Below, one piece after another: positions 33,172-41,960 of a stretch of DNA of 64,000 nucleotides. A program made the position numbers and the translations under genes. The DNA comes from Pseudomonadota bacterium. GTDB lineage: Bacteria; Pseudomonadota; Alphaproteobacteria; Sphingomonadales; Sphingomonadaceae. The DNA lies in NCBI GenBank assembly GCA_023458055.1, contig JAEXAW010000084.1, positions 62,001-126,000 of the forward strand, written 5' to 3'. Numbering within the stretch: position 1 is the first letter of the stretch; each line of letters opens with the position of its first letter. The notes below the pieces were generated by a model that was not told the origin of the DNA, ran no database searches, and saw nothing but the letters and a program-made list of their open reading frames with translations.

Positions 33172-33525
33172 TTCGTCCTCACTGGTTGTAGACCCAGACT
33201 CCGGACGGAATTCGATTGTCGAATGTAGAAAACCCAACCCCGTCCACTAAGCCGGGGCCGGTTGGTTATGACCTCGAAATCAGGTCAATCCATGCCCCAT
33301 GCATGCGCGTTCGCTCACGCGCTCGGCGACGTTGCCGAGAGCGAGTAGAGAAGGTTTCAAGGCGCACAAATGTGACATGGGAGCGGGCCACTAGTGATTT
33401 CGGGAGAATGTGTCAACCGCGTCCGCACGATTTCGTCAGGTGCCGTGGCCTGAGCCGTATTGATTAAAAAAGGCCGGAGCGTTTCCACTCCGGCCTTTCT
33501 TTTATCCTGATCGGATGGGCTGGAC
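33172..33525. other. 354-base intergenic stretch between groL and the RNA ligase gene
   Basis: This stretch contains the groL terminator (33466-33499), a nested hairpin at 33311-33344 (stem TCGCT/AGCGA, inner stem CTCGGC/GCCGAG), and presumably the ligase promoter. No open frame resembles a protein. Confidence 0.55.
33466..33499 (-). terminator. groL terminator (copy identical to 31989-32022)
   Basis: It begins 26 bases after the groL stop on the minus strand: a GGCCGGAG/CTCCGGCC stem around TGGAAACG, then a six-T run. Confidence 0.85.
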
Positions 33526-35169
33526 TTAGAAATCCATGCCGCCCATGCCGCCCATGCCGCCGCCCATCGGCATTGCCGGGGCCTTGTCTTCGGGGAGTTC
33601 CGACACCGCCGCTTCGGTGGTGATGAGGAGACCCGCGACCGAAGCTGCGTCCTGAAGCGCGGTGCGAACGACCTTGGTCGGATCGATCACGCCCGAGGCA
33701 ACGAGGTTTTCATATTCGTCGGTCTGTGCGTTAAAACCACGGGTTTCGTCATTTTCGCGCAGCAGGTTGCCGACAACCACGCCGCCGTCATGGCCAGCGT
33801 TTTCAGCAATCTGCTTCAACGGCGAAACCAGCGCCTTGCGGATGATGTCGATACCGCGGGTCTGGTCTTCATTTTCGCCCTTGAGGCCTTCGAGAGCCTT
33901 GGTGGCGTAAAGAAGCGCAGTACCGCCGCCGGGGACGATGCCTTCTTCGACAGCCGCGCGGGTTGCGTGGAGCGCATCATCAACGCGGTCCTTGCGTTCC
34001 TTCACTTCGACTTCCGAAGCACCGCCGACCTTGATAACGGCAACCCCGCCAGCGAGTTTCGCCAGACGTTCTTGCAGCTTTTCACGGTCATAGTCCGAGG
34101 TAGTGTTTTCGATCTGCGCACGGATCGCTTCAACGCGGCCCTTGATCGCCTCTTCGTCACCAGCCCCGTCAACGATGGTGGTGTTGTCCTTGTCGATCGA
34201 AACGCGCTTGGCCTGACCGAGCATGCCCACGGTGACATTTTCAAGCTTGATGCCGAGGTCTTCCGAAATCATCTCGCCCTTGGTGAGGATCGCGATGTCT
34301 TCGAGCATCGCCTTGCGACGATCACCGAAGCCCGGTGCCTTGACCGCAGCAACCTTGAGGCCGCCGCGCAGCTTGTTGACCACGAGGGTCGCGAGCGCTT
34401 CGCCTTCAATGTCTTCCGCGATGATGAGGAGCGGACGGCCCGACTGGACGACGGCTTCCAAAATCGGGAGCATCGCCTGAAGGTTCGACAGCTTCTTTTC
34501 GTGGATGAGGATGTAGGGGTCGTTCAGTTCGACCGTCATCTTTTCCGGGTTGGTGATGAAGTAAGGCGACAGATAACCGCGGTCGAACTGCATCCCTTCA
34601 ACCACGTCGAGTTCGAATTCGAGACCCTTGGCTTCTTCAACCGTGATCACGCCTTCCTTGCCGACCTTGTCCATGGCTTCAGCGATTTTTTCGCCGACTT
34701 CCTTGTCGCCATTGGCCGAGATGATGCCGACCTGAGCGATTTCCTTCGAGCCCGAAACCGGGTTCGAACGACCTTTGAGGTTTTCAACAACCTTGGTGAC
34801 AGCGAGGTCGATGCCGCGCTTCAGGTCCATCGGGTTCATGCCAGCGGCAACAGACTTCATACCTTCGCGCACGATGGCTTGAGCGAGAACGGTTGCGGTG
34901 GTGGTGCCGTCGCCCGCCAGGTCATTGGTCTTGGAGGCAACTTCGCGCAGCATTTGTGCGCCCATATTTTCGAACTTGTCCTTCAGTTCGATTTCCTTGG
35001 CGACCGAAACACCATCCTTGGTGATGCGCGGCGCGCCGAAGCTCTTGTCGATTACAACGTTGCGACCCTTGGGGCCGAGCGTGACCTTGACGGCATCAGC
35101 GAGAATATCGACGCCCTTTAAAATGCGTTCGCGTGCGTCACGCGAAAAACGTACGTCTTTAGCAGCCAT
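33526..35169 (-). CDS. groL: Chaperonin GroEL
   Basis: The protein is 547 residues, full length, with the ATP-site sequences TLGPKGRN and AGDGTTTATVLAQ, and the Gly/Met-rich tail ending GGMGGMGGMDF. It folds proteins in a double ring with GroES. It follows groS across a 132-base gap that holds a repeat pair, so the message may be processed or attenuated there. It is under the CIRCE/sigma32-like control region upstream of groS. Confidence 0.99.
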   Translation of the reverse strand: MAAKDVRFSRDARERILKGVDILADAVKVTLGPKGRNVVIDKSFGAPRITKDGVSVAKEIELKDKFENMGAQMLREVASKTNDLAGDGTTTATVLAQAIVREGMKSVAAGMNPMDLKRGIDLAVTKVVENLKGRSNPVSGSKEIAQVGIISANGDKEVGEKIAEAMDKVGKEGVITVEEAKGLEFELDVVEGMQFDRGYLSPYFITNPEKMTVELNDPYILIHEKKLSNLQAMLPILEAVVQSGRPLLIIAEDIEGEALATLVVNKLRGGLKVAAVKAPGFGDRRKAMLEDIAILTKGEMISEDLGIKLENVTVGMLGQAKRVSIDKDNTTIVDGAGDEEAIKGRVEAIRAQIENTTSDYDREKLQERLAKLAGGVAVIKVGGASEVEVKERKDRVDDALHATRAAVEEGIVPGGGTALLYATKALEGLKGENEDQTRGIDIIRKALVSPLKQIAENAGHDGGVVVGNLLRENDETRGFNAQTDEYENLVASGVIDPTKVVRTALQDAASVAGLLITTEAAVSELPEDKAPAMPMGGGMGGMGGMDF

Positions 35170-35194
35170 TTGAATGTTCCTTTTTCCAGTAACT

Positions 35195-35285
35195 CGTCAT
35201 TCCCGCGAAAGCAGGAATCCATCACCTGAGCGCTCGTGCAAAGCCAAGGGTGGGCAATGGATCCCCGGTCAAGCCGGGGATGACG
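35195..35285. repeat. Inverted pair of RPE-like repeats between groS and groL
   Basis: CGTCATTCCCGCGAAAGCAG at 35195 faces CCCCGGTCAAGCCGGGGATG ending near 35285, with matching ATCCAT/ATGGAT inner ends. This is the common alphaproteobacterial GTCATTCCCGC element. A long stem-loop could form in the groS-groL transcript. Confidence 0.85.
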
Positions 35286-35301
35286 ATCATGCGAGTTAAT
35301 C

Positions 35302-35589
35302 TCAGCCCAAAATGCCGAGAATGTCCGATTCCTTCATAATGATGAGATCTTCACCATCGACCTTGACCTCGGTGCCCGACCATTTGCCGAACAGGATGCG
35401 GTCGCCGGTCTTGACGTCCGGCTTGATGCGGTCGCCATCTTCATTATACGCGCCTTCGCCAACGGCGACGACTTCGCCTTCCGACGGCTTTTCCTTGGCG
35501 TTATCGGGGATGATGATGCCACCCGCAGTCTTCTCTTCAGCCTCTACGCGACGGACGAGAACGCGGTCGTGCAACGGACGAAATTTCAT
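35302..35589 (-). CDS. groS: Co-chaperonin GroES
   Basis: The protein is 95 residues, full length, with the N-terminal MKFRPLHDRVLVRR, the mobile loop EEKTAGGIIIP, and the conserved ILFGKWSGTEV block. It caps GroEL. It is first in the groSL operon, and a CIRCE element and heat-shock promoter precede it. Confidence 0.98.
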   Translation of the reverse strand: MKFRPLHDRVLVRRVEAEEKTAGGIIIPDNAKEKPSEGEVVAVGEGAYNEDGDRIKPDVKTGDRILFGKWSGTEVKVDGEDLIIMKESDILGILG

Positions 35590-35634
35590 GAGGTAACTCC
35601 CTTGCCTCTCAAGCGTTGTTGATGAGATAAATTG

Positions 35635-35661
35635 TTAGCACTCCAACAAGGGGAGTGCCAA
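35635..35661. promoter_or_regulatory. CIRCE element (HrcA operator)
   Basis: TTAGCACTC (35635-35643), nine bases, then GAGTGCCAA (35653-35661): one mismatch from the consensus inverted repeat. It lies 46 bases before the groS start, the usual site for HrcA repression of groESL. Confidence 0.92.
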
Positions 35662-35669
35662 TGGCCGCG

Positions 35670-35698
35670 ATATGGGCGCGCGATGTGACAGCGTCAAG
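35670..35698 (-). promoter_or_regulatory. Sigma32-like groS promoter
   Basis: On the minus strand, CTTGACG (35698-35692) and GCCCATAT (35677-35670) are separated by 14 bases. This fits the heat-shock consensus CTTGAAA / CCCCATNT and leads directly into CIRCE. It also resembles a sigma70 site, so dual use is possible. Confidence 0.65.
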
Positions 35699-35738
35699 AC
35701 AAGCGGGAGAGATTCTTTTGGGTGATGATCAAGAAAGA

Positions 35739-35768
35739 GGCCCCGTTGCTCCAAGGAGCAAGGGGCCG
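35739..35768 (-). terminator. Weak terminator after the DUF11 gene
   Basis: GGCCCC(G)TTGCTCC pairs with GGAGCAAGGGGCC with one bulged base. On the minus strand it is followed by a T-rich stretch, not a pure T run. Confidence 0.5.
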
Positions 35769-35805
35769 CGCAAATTGGATGACGATAAACCGTCCGTATC
35801 TGCCT

Positions 35806-37257
35806 TTAATTTACAGCGCATGTCACGGAAAATGTCACCGTGCCTCCTGCGGGCAAAGACGGAATTGGCGTATCCGCGCTCATGATATTACCCGGAGACG
35901 CGGGACAGGTCGCACTGCCAGAGCTGGAACAGGTTACCGTACAAGCACCCAGCCCAGCGCCCTTTGTGTCCCTGACGGTTGCTCCATCGGCGGCGGCAGG
36001 TCCGCCATTGGTGACGACAACGGTATATGTCGTCTGCCCTCCCGATATGACGGTATCAGTGCCATTGCTCTTGGTAATTTTCAGGGAGACCTCCGGGCCG
36101 TTTACCGGCACGGTAATCGTCGCGCCGTTGTTGGTGGTGTTGGTTTCACCACCTCCCGAGACCGTCACCGTATTGCTCAGACTGGGAACAGCCCCGACCT
36201 TCGGCGTCGCATTAATCGTCGCGACCGGCACCGATGTTGCCTTCATAATATTAGCCGATGACGTGCAACTCACGGTTACTGATCCGGAAGTTATCGGAAA
36301 TCCGGTGGTAGGTGTACAGCTCCAACCGCTTGCAGGCGTAATGCTGTTAATCGTCAGATTGGCCGCGTTGATCGTATCCGTAACAGTAACAACACCGCTG
36401 CTAGGTGCGGCGCCGGTAACCGTGTTATTGGCAGCCGTCAGGTTGAAGTTAAAGGGTTGATCTACATTGGCGGTGGCAACGGACGCCGTCTTGCCACTCG
36501 TCAAGTCAGGGTCGGGAGCAATGCAAAAGCTCATGCTGGACATCCCAGCAGATTGTGTAGCCGGGTTTGCGCTAGCCGCACTTTGTGGAAAGTTACCATA
36601 GACCATGGTCACGGATTTCAGATAATTGTTGAAGGCTACCCCGGCATTGCAAGCGGTATCGGCATTGCCACATTCGTTGCCCGCACCGAGGGCATATTGA
36701 ACAGATCGAACTACATTGCCTGCAACTTCGACTTTCGCCGGATTATCTGGGGTTATCGTCGGCGCAATATTTCCGAGCGGCCCGTTGGTAGTAAAAGCGA
36801 TACCGTCATTGTAGGTACTACCGACAATTGCCCGATCTATATCCAGAACTTTGAACGACAGATTGGTAATCGTTTTACTGAAAGTCCAAGCCAACGTGGT
36901 GGTTTGTGCAGCCGAGCTATAATTGACCTGCCAGTTTAAACCGTGAAACCCATAGCCTGTTGCAGGGGGAAAATAGCGCGGCCAAGTAGGTGTATTCATC
37001 GGTCCGGTAAAGGTTCCGGTTATCGTGATTGCGCTTGCCCCACTTCCCAAATTGAAAGTCTGGCTCATCGCACCTTGGGTCCAAGGGTTAGTTGCAAAGT
37101 TAAGCGTCTGTGCAGTCTCTCCGGCTGCGCAGGTTTGTGCGACTGCTTGTACCGGCGCGGCCACCGCTGCCAGTGCCAACATCGCGCGAACCGCGCGCGA
37201 GGCGGTTAAAAATTTGAACAGGTTGGTCGGCATCATGCCGTTCGCCAAAACTTTCAT
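35806..37257 (-). CDS. Secreted DUF11 repeat protein
   Basis: The protein is 483 residues from ATG 37257, supported by AAGG six bases upstream; an ATG 12 codons earlier is less likely. It has a long signal peptide (about 1-41, ending AVAQ), a unique Ser/Thr/Asn-rich domain (about 45-260), and two DUF11-type Ig-like domains (about 265-375 and 385-483; VTDTINAANLTI, YTVVVTNGGPAAADGA). DUF11 domains occur in large surface proteins; here no anchor is seen and the protein stops soon after the second repeat. Cysteines suggest disulphides. It is probably extracellular, with unknown role. Confidence 0.8.
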   Translation of the reverse strand: MKVLANGMMPTNLFKFLTASRAVRAMLALAAVAAPVQAVAQTCAAGETAQTLNFATNPWTQGAMSQTFNLGSGASAITITGTFTGPMNTPTWPRYFPPATGYGFHGLNWQVNYSSAAQTTTLAWTFSKTITNLSFKVLDIDRAIVGSTYNDGIAFTTNGPLGNIAPTITPDNPAKVEVAGNVVRSVQYALGAGNECGNADTACNAGVAFNNYLKSVTMVYGNFPQSAASANPATQSAGMSSMSFCIAPDPDLTSGKTASVATANVDQPFNFNLTAANNTVTGAAPSSGVVTVTDTINAANLTINSITPASGWSCTPTTGFPITSGSVTVSCTSSANIMKATSVPVATINATPKVGAVPSLSNTVTVSGGGETNTTNNGATITVPVNGPEVSLKITKSNGTDTVISGGQTTYTVVVTNGGPAAADGATVRDTKGAGLGACTVTCSSSGSATCPASPGNIMSADTPIPSLPAGGTVTFSVTCAVN

Positions 37258-37467
37258 ATAGCGCCTTATTTTATTCTGGCTGCTCCGATACATGAAAACA
37301 GTCGATCAGACGGAGTGCATATTGTGCAGATATTCTGCCCGAAATATGACAGGCTTATTACTCAAAAACGATAATAGCCGCCAATGTTTATCTGCCGGTC
37401 TTTACCAGATGTGACAACGATTGACTGCAAATGTATCTTGCGTATCACCATTAAAAACACTGGGTTT

Positions 37468-38877
37468 TCAGTGGGGCAACAATCCTAGCCGGTCACGCCG
37501 CGACCAACGCCATAGCATCAACACCGCCACCGCCGCTAATCCGAGTGCTAGGCCTACCCAAACCCCCACACCTTGCCAGCCCGCCCGGAAAGCGAGCGCC
37601 GCGCCGCCGCCAAAGCCGACCAGCCAATAGCCGATGCCCGCATAGATCATCGGCACGCGGGTATCGTGGAGACCGCGCAACATTGCCGCCCCCACCACCT
37701 GCGCGCCATCGACCAGCTGGAACACCGCCGCGACCCCGAGGAAGCTCACGGCAAGCGCGAACACTTCGGCATTGGCCGGAAGCGCGGGGTCGAGGAACAA
37801 GCCCACCAACTCACGCGGAAAAATCCACATGATGGTGGCGGCAACACTCATGAAGAGCATCGCCAATACAAAAGAAGCCCAACCCGCGCGGCTAATCCAG
37901 GTGTGATCCTTCGCGCCATAGGCCATGCCCACCCGGATCGTCGTTGCCTGCGAAATGCCGAGCGGCACCATGAAAGTCACTGCTGCCAGTTGCAACGCAA
38001 CCGCATGCGCCGCAATCGAAGCGGTGCTGATCAGACCCATCAGCATTACGGCAGCCGAAAACACGGTGACCTCGAACGCCAGCGTCGCAGCAATCGGTAG
38101 CCCCAAACGGAATATCTCGAGCAGGCGCTGTCCGTCCCAGCGGAAGAAACGACCGAAAATGTAAAAGCGCCGGAAATGACGATGGCGCAGCACAATCAGC
38201 CCCAACACCAGCGCCATGGTAAAAGTGGTGAGCGTACTGGCAAGCCCCGACCCTTGCAGCCCCATTGCCGGAAAGCCCCAATGGCCGAAGATGAGAAGCC
38301 AGTTGAGCAGCGCGTTGAGCGCAACCCCGATCAGCGTCACGACCAGCGCCCAATGCGGCTCGTCAAGCGCCGACACGAAAGTCCGCAACACCACGATGGC
38401 GATGGCGGGCAGGATGCTCCACTGCACCCAGCGCATAAAGGCCGCGGATTTGGCGGCAAGCGCCGGGTCTTGTCCCAGCAGGTTGACCAAAATCCATTGC
38501 GCGTTCCACAAAATCGCCCAGCCGATCAGCGCGAAGATGATCCCGGCCCACAGCCCCATGCGGACACTGCGGCGTACTTCGCGCACGCTATGCTTGCGCG
38601 CGCCGAGTTCGCTCGCGATCAAGGGGGAGACTGCGGTAACGAGGCCGGTTCCGGTGAACAGTAACACCGACAACATATTGGTCGCAAGCGCCGAGGCGGC
38701 CAATTCGGTCGCGCCGAGCTTGCCGATGAACAAGACGTCCGTCGCATAGATGGCGGTCTGCGCCAGATTGGCCAGCACCAAGGGCCAAGCGAGCGCGAGC
38801 GTCGCGCGCATTTCCGCACCCCAGCTTTGCGGTGCGGAGACGAGCAGATGGTGCGAAGAAGAAGGCGCGATATCCAT
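37468..38877 (-). CDS. MATE family efflux transporter
   Basis: The protein is 469 residues with 12 membrane helices in two related halves, starting with EMRATLALAWPLVLANLAQTAIYATDVLFIGKLG and with the conserved QVVGAAMLRGLHDTRVPM in the second half, as in NorM-like proteins. It exports cationic drugs or metabolites in exchange for Na+ or protons. It is monocistronic and divergent from sppA, with a 130-base promoter region between them. Confidence 0.93.
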   Translation of the reverse strand: MDIAPSSSHHLLVSAPQSWGAEMRATLALAWPLVLANLAQTAIYATDVLFIGKLGATELAASALATNMLSVLLFTGTGLVTAVSPLIASELGARKHSVREVRRSVRMGLWAGIIFALIGWAILWNAQWILVNLLGQDPALAAKSAAFMRWVQWSILPAIAIVVLRTFVSALDEPHWALVVTLIGVALNALLNWLLIFGHWGFPAMGLQGSGLASTLTTFTMALVLGLIVLRHRHFRRFYIFGRFFRWDGQRLLEIFRLGLPIAATLAFEVTVFSAAVMLMGLISTASIAAHAVALQLAAVTFMVPLGISQATTIRVGMAYGAKDHTWISRAGWASFVLAMLFMSVAATIMWIFPRELVGLFLDPALPANAEVFALAVSFLGVAAVFQLVDGAQVVGAAMLRGLHDTRVPMIYAGIGYWLVGFGGGAALAFRAGWQGVGVWVGLALGLAAVAVLMLWRWSRRDRLGLLPH

Positions 38878-39007
38878 GGCCGCGCAGGGATGGCGCAGGA
38901 GCCGCCAAGTTACAAGCGCATCTTAACCATAGACCCTAACCACAAGTGTATTATTCTGTTGTAACGGCCTCTTGTTTTCGCGCAGAATACCGCTATTTTG
39001 CGCGCTT

Positions 39008-41017
39008 ATGGAAAATAGCACGCCTGCCCCTGCCGCCACCGTTTCGGTCCCCCGTCACTTGCGCGATGCCGACACTCCTCACGCCAGCCGCAACGATGCG
39101 TCTGCGCGGACGTCCAACCGCGCATTTCTTGGCAAAGCCTGGCGCATATTGGTGGGAATCAAGGATGCCTTGGCGCTCATCTTCCTGCTGATTTTCTTCA
39201 CCTTGCTGTTCGGTTTCCTGAGCGGATCGCCCAATCCGGCGATTGTCAGCGACGGGGCGCTCAATCTTAAATTGAAGGGTACGATCAGCGAACAGCCCGC
39301 CGATCTTGACCTGATGACGGTGCTGCAGGGCGGCGATAATATCCCGACAGAATTTCGCGCGCGCGATCTCATCCGCGCGCTGGAAACCGCCGCGACCGAT
39401 GATCGGGTGAAAGCGGTTGTGCTTGATCTCGACAGCTTCATGGGCAGTGGGCAGGTGACGCTGGGCGATGTCGGCGCGGCCATCGACAAGGTGCGCGCGG
39501 CGAAAAAGCCGGTGCTGGCCTACGCCACGGCTTATACCGACGATGCCTATCAGCTCGCCTCGCACGCTTCGGAAATCTGGATGAATGATTTCGGACAGGC
39601 GGTCATCACCGGACCCGGGGGTTCCAACCTTTATTACAAAGGGCTGATCGACCAGATCGGCGCCAAGGCCCATATCTACCGCGTCGGTACGTTCAAGAGC
39701 GCGGTTGAGCCGTTTATGCGCAGCGATATGTCGCCCGAAGCGCGCGAAGCGACCCGCGCTTATGCCGATGTGCTGTGGGATCAATGGCTGACCCAGGTAA
39801 AAAAAGCGCGACCAGCAGCCCAGCTTGATACCTATATCAAGGACCCGGTTAGCGTTTCCAAAGAATATGGCAATGACATGGGCAAGGCCGCGCTGGGCCT
39901 CAAGATCGTCGACAAGCTTGGTGACAAGCTCGCTTTCTCGCGCCGCATTGCGGAGATCACCGGCACCAAGGATGACAAAAAGCCCTGGTCCTACAAGGCG
40001 ATCCCCTATCAGGCGTGGGTTGATGCCAATCCTGCAAGCGAAAGCGGTACGCCGATTGCGGTGGTGCCGGTTGTCGGCACCATCGTCGATGGCAAGCAGC
40101 CAAGTGGTACGGCCGGCGGCGATACGGTCGCAAAGCATATCCTCAAAGCCGTCGCCGACGATAGCGTCAAGGCGCTGGTGCTGCGGGTCGATTCGCCGGG
40201 CGGATCGGTGCTCGCCTCCGAACAAATCCGCCAGGCGCTGCTGCAAGCTAAAGCCAAGAAACTGCCCGTAGTCGTCTCGATGGCCAATCTCGCGGCAAGC
40301 GGCGGCTATTGGGTCTCGACGCCGGGCGACAAGGTGATCGCCGAACCTGATACCATCACCGGATCCATCGGCGTGTTCGGCGTGCTGCCGAGCTTTGAAG
40401 GCACGCTCGCCAAATGGGGCATCAATGCCGATGGCATCAAGACCACGCCTCTGTCTGGCGAACCTGATGTGTTCAAGGGTTTCAGCCCCGAATTTGATAC
40501 GCTGGCGCAATCATCGGTCGAAGATATTTACGCACGCTTCACCGGGCTCGTCGCGCAGTCGCGCAAGCTTCCGATCGAAAAGGTGCGCGAAATTGCCGAA
40601 GGCCGCGTCTGGGCAGGGGGCACCGCGCAGCAACTGGGTCTGGTCGATGGCTTTGGCGGTCTTGACGTTGCCGTTGCCGAAGCGGCCAAGCTTGCGAAGC
40701 TTGACCCCAAGACCGTCTATCCCAAATATTTCGAAAATGAGCCCGACGCCTGGGCACAGATGATCGCGGCCTATAATCGTCCCGCCGACAATGGCGATGA
40801 ATGGAGTGACGACATGCCCGCGCAAGGCCTGTTCGCCAAGGTCGGCGCGCTCCAGAAGGCGCAGATGGCCGAGGCCGTCGACCAGTTGACCCTCCTCGCG
40901 ACCGGCGGCAACATTCAGGCGCGCTGCCTTGAATGCGGCACCTTATCAGCGCCGAAAGCGATGAATGCCAAGAGCGAAGGGATGCTGGCCAAGCTGGTCG
41001 CGTTGTTCGCGGACTGA
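39008..41017 (+). CDS. sppA: Signal peptide peptidase SppA, 67K type
   Basis: The protein is 669 residues from ATG 39008. One N-terminal membrane anchor (about 52-72) is followed by two tandem S49 domains. The catalytic Lys230 is in GTFKSAVEPF of the first domain and the nucleophile Ser431 in LAASGGYWVST of the second, so the active site spans both repeats as in E. coli SppA. It degrades cleaved signal peptides in the membrane. A short Cys-containing tail (CLECG) is unusual. A TTG start at 38972 is less likely. Confidence 0.94.
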   Translation: MENSTPAPAATVSVPRHLRDADTPHASRNDASARTSNRAFLGKAWRILVGIKDALALIFLLIFFTLLFGFLSGSPNPAIVSDGALNLKLKGTISEQPADLDLMTVLQGGDNIPTEFRARDLIRALETAATDDRVKAVVLDLDSFMGSGQVTLGDVGAAIDKVRAAKKPVLAYATAYTDDAYQLASHASEIWMNDFGQAVITGPGGSNLYYKGLIDQIGAKAHIYRVGTFKSAVEPFMRSDMSPEAREATRAYADVLWDQWLTQVKKARPAAQLDTYIKDPVSVSKEYGNDMGKAALGLKIVDKLGDKLAFSRRIAEITGTKDDKKPWSYKAIPYQAWVDANPASESGTPIAVVPVVGTIVDGKQPSGTAGGDTVAKHILKAVADDSVKALVLRVDSPGGSVLASEQIRQALLQAKAKKLPVVVSMANLAASGGYWVSTPGDKVIAEPDTITGSIGVFGVLPSFEGTLAKWGINADGIKTTPLSGEPDVFKGFSPEFDTLAQSSVEDIYARFTGLVAQSRKLPIEKVREIAEGRVWAGGTAQQLGLVDGFGGLDVAVAEAAKLAKLDPKTVYPKYFENEPDAWAQMIAAYNRPADNGDEWSDDMPAQGLFAKVGALQKAQMAEAVDQLTLLATGGNIQARCLECGTLSAPKAMNAKSEGMLAKLVALFAD

Positions 41018-41026
41018 CGGGAGAAC

Positions 41027-41056
41027 CCTATCGCGGTGTCTTGCCACCGCGATAGG
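41027..41056. other. 12-bp inverted repeat over the 3' end of the TRIC-like gene
   Basis: CCTATCGCGGTG (41027-41038) pairs with CACCGCGATAGG (41045-41056) around a six-base loop. It codes for the last residues and stop of the minus-strand gene and lies 10 bases past sppA. It lacks a T run, so it is more likely a message-end stem-loop for both convergent genes than a classic terminator. Confidence 0.5.
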
Positions 41057-41702
41057 TCGGAAGCGCAAGCCCTCGGGCAATCGCCATGCCGCGCAGCGCG
41101 AACCCGGCGATGGCCGCAACAGCCGCAGCGATCCAGAAATTTGCGTCCAGCATGAGTAACGAAACGAACGACCCAGCCGCGAGCGCCGCTGCAGTTACAT
41201 AAAGTTCGGGCCGCATGATGATCGAGGGCTGGTGCGCGAGCATATCGCGGATGATCCCGCCGACACAGGCGGTAATCACGCCCATCATCGCGGCGGGCAG
41301 CGGGTCGACCTCATAAGCCAGCGCCTTGGCCGTGCCGAACACCGCATAAGCCGCCAGCCCCACCGCATCGAACCAGTCGAGCGCCTTGCTCTCTCCGCCT
41401 GCGCTCACCCACCAATGTTGCGGGGTCACCCAGATGAGGAGCGCCATCGCAAGGCAGGTGAGCGGCACCCAACTCGCATGCACCCAAAAGACCGGCGCAC
41501 CGATCAGAAGGTCGCGCACCGTGCCGCCCCCTACCCCGGTTGCCACGGCGAAAAAGGCAAAGGTCACGAGCGTTTGCCGCCGCCGCGCCGCCGCCAGCGC
41601 GCCCGACAGGGCAAACACGGCAATGCCGATCACATCAAGAATCGGTAGCAGCCCCGGCGCAAGATGGGCGGGCAGGTCAGACAGCGTCGATGCAGCACTC
41701 AT
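41028..41702 (-). CDS. Trimeric intracellular cation (TRIC) channel family protein, UPF0126/YadS
   Basis: The protein is 224 residues with seven membrane helices in two repeats, each with a Gly-rich kink: GVGGGTVRDLLIG and CVGGIIRDMLA. Bacterial TRIC homologues form trimeric K+-permeable channels; the physiological role is unclear. It converges on sppA, ten bases apart, and shares a stem-loop with it. Confidence 0.9.
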   Translation of the reverse strand: MSAASTLSDLPAHLAPGLLPILDVIGIAVFALSGALAAARRRQTLVTFAFFAVATGVGGGTVRDLLIGAPVFWVHASWVPLTCLAMALLIWVTPQHWWVSAGGESKALDWFDAVGLAAYAVFGTAKALAYEVDPLPAAMMGVITACVGGIIRDMLAHQPSIIMRPELYVTAAALAAGSFVSLLMLDANFWIAAAVAAIAGFALRGMAIARGLALPTYRGGKTPR

Positions 41703-41960
41703 ACGCTTGCTTTTAGTCGGATAGGCTGCCGGGTAAAGAGTACAGCAGCGGGTTCATTTGCAGGATGATCAAGGCGGCACAACCCGCCTTTCAATAGAAC
41801 GCGGGCGTAACGAAGGCGGCGCGGGCAAGCTCCAGCGACCCGGGTTAAGCGCCAAGGCGGCGATCAGGATCTGCGCGGACGCTTTGACAAGGTCGCAGCG
41901 GCGACCGCGCTCATGCCTCCATGCGTCGTTCGAGCAGCATCAGATGCCCGTCGCACCCCA

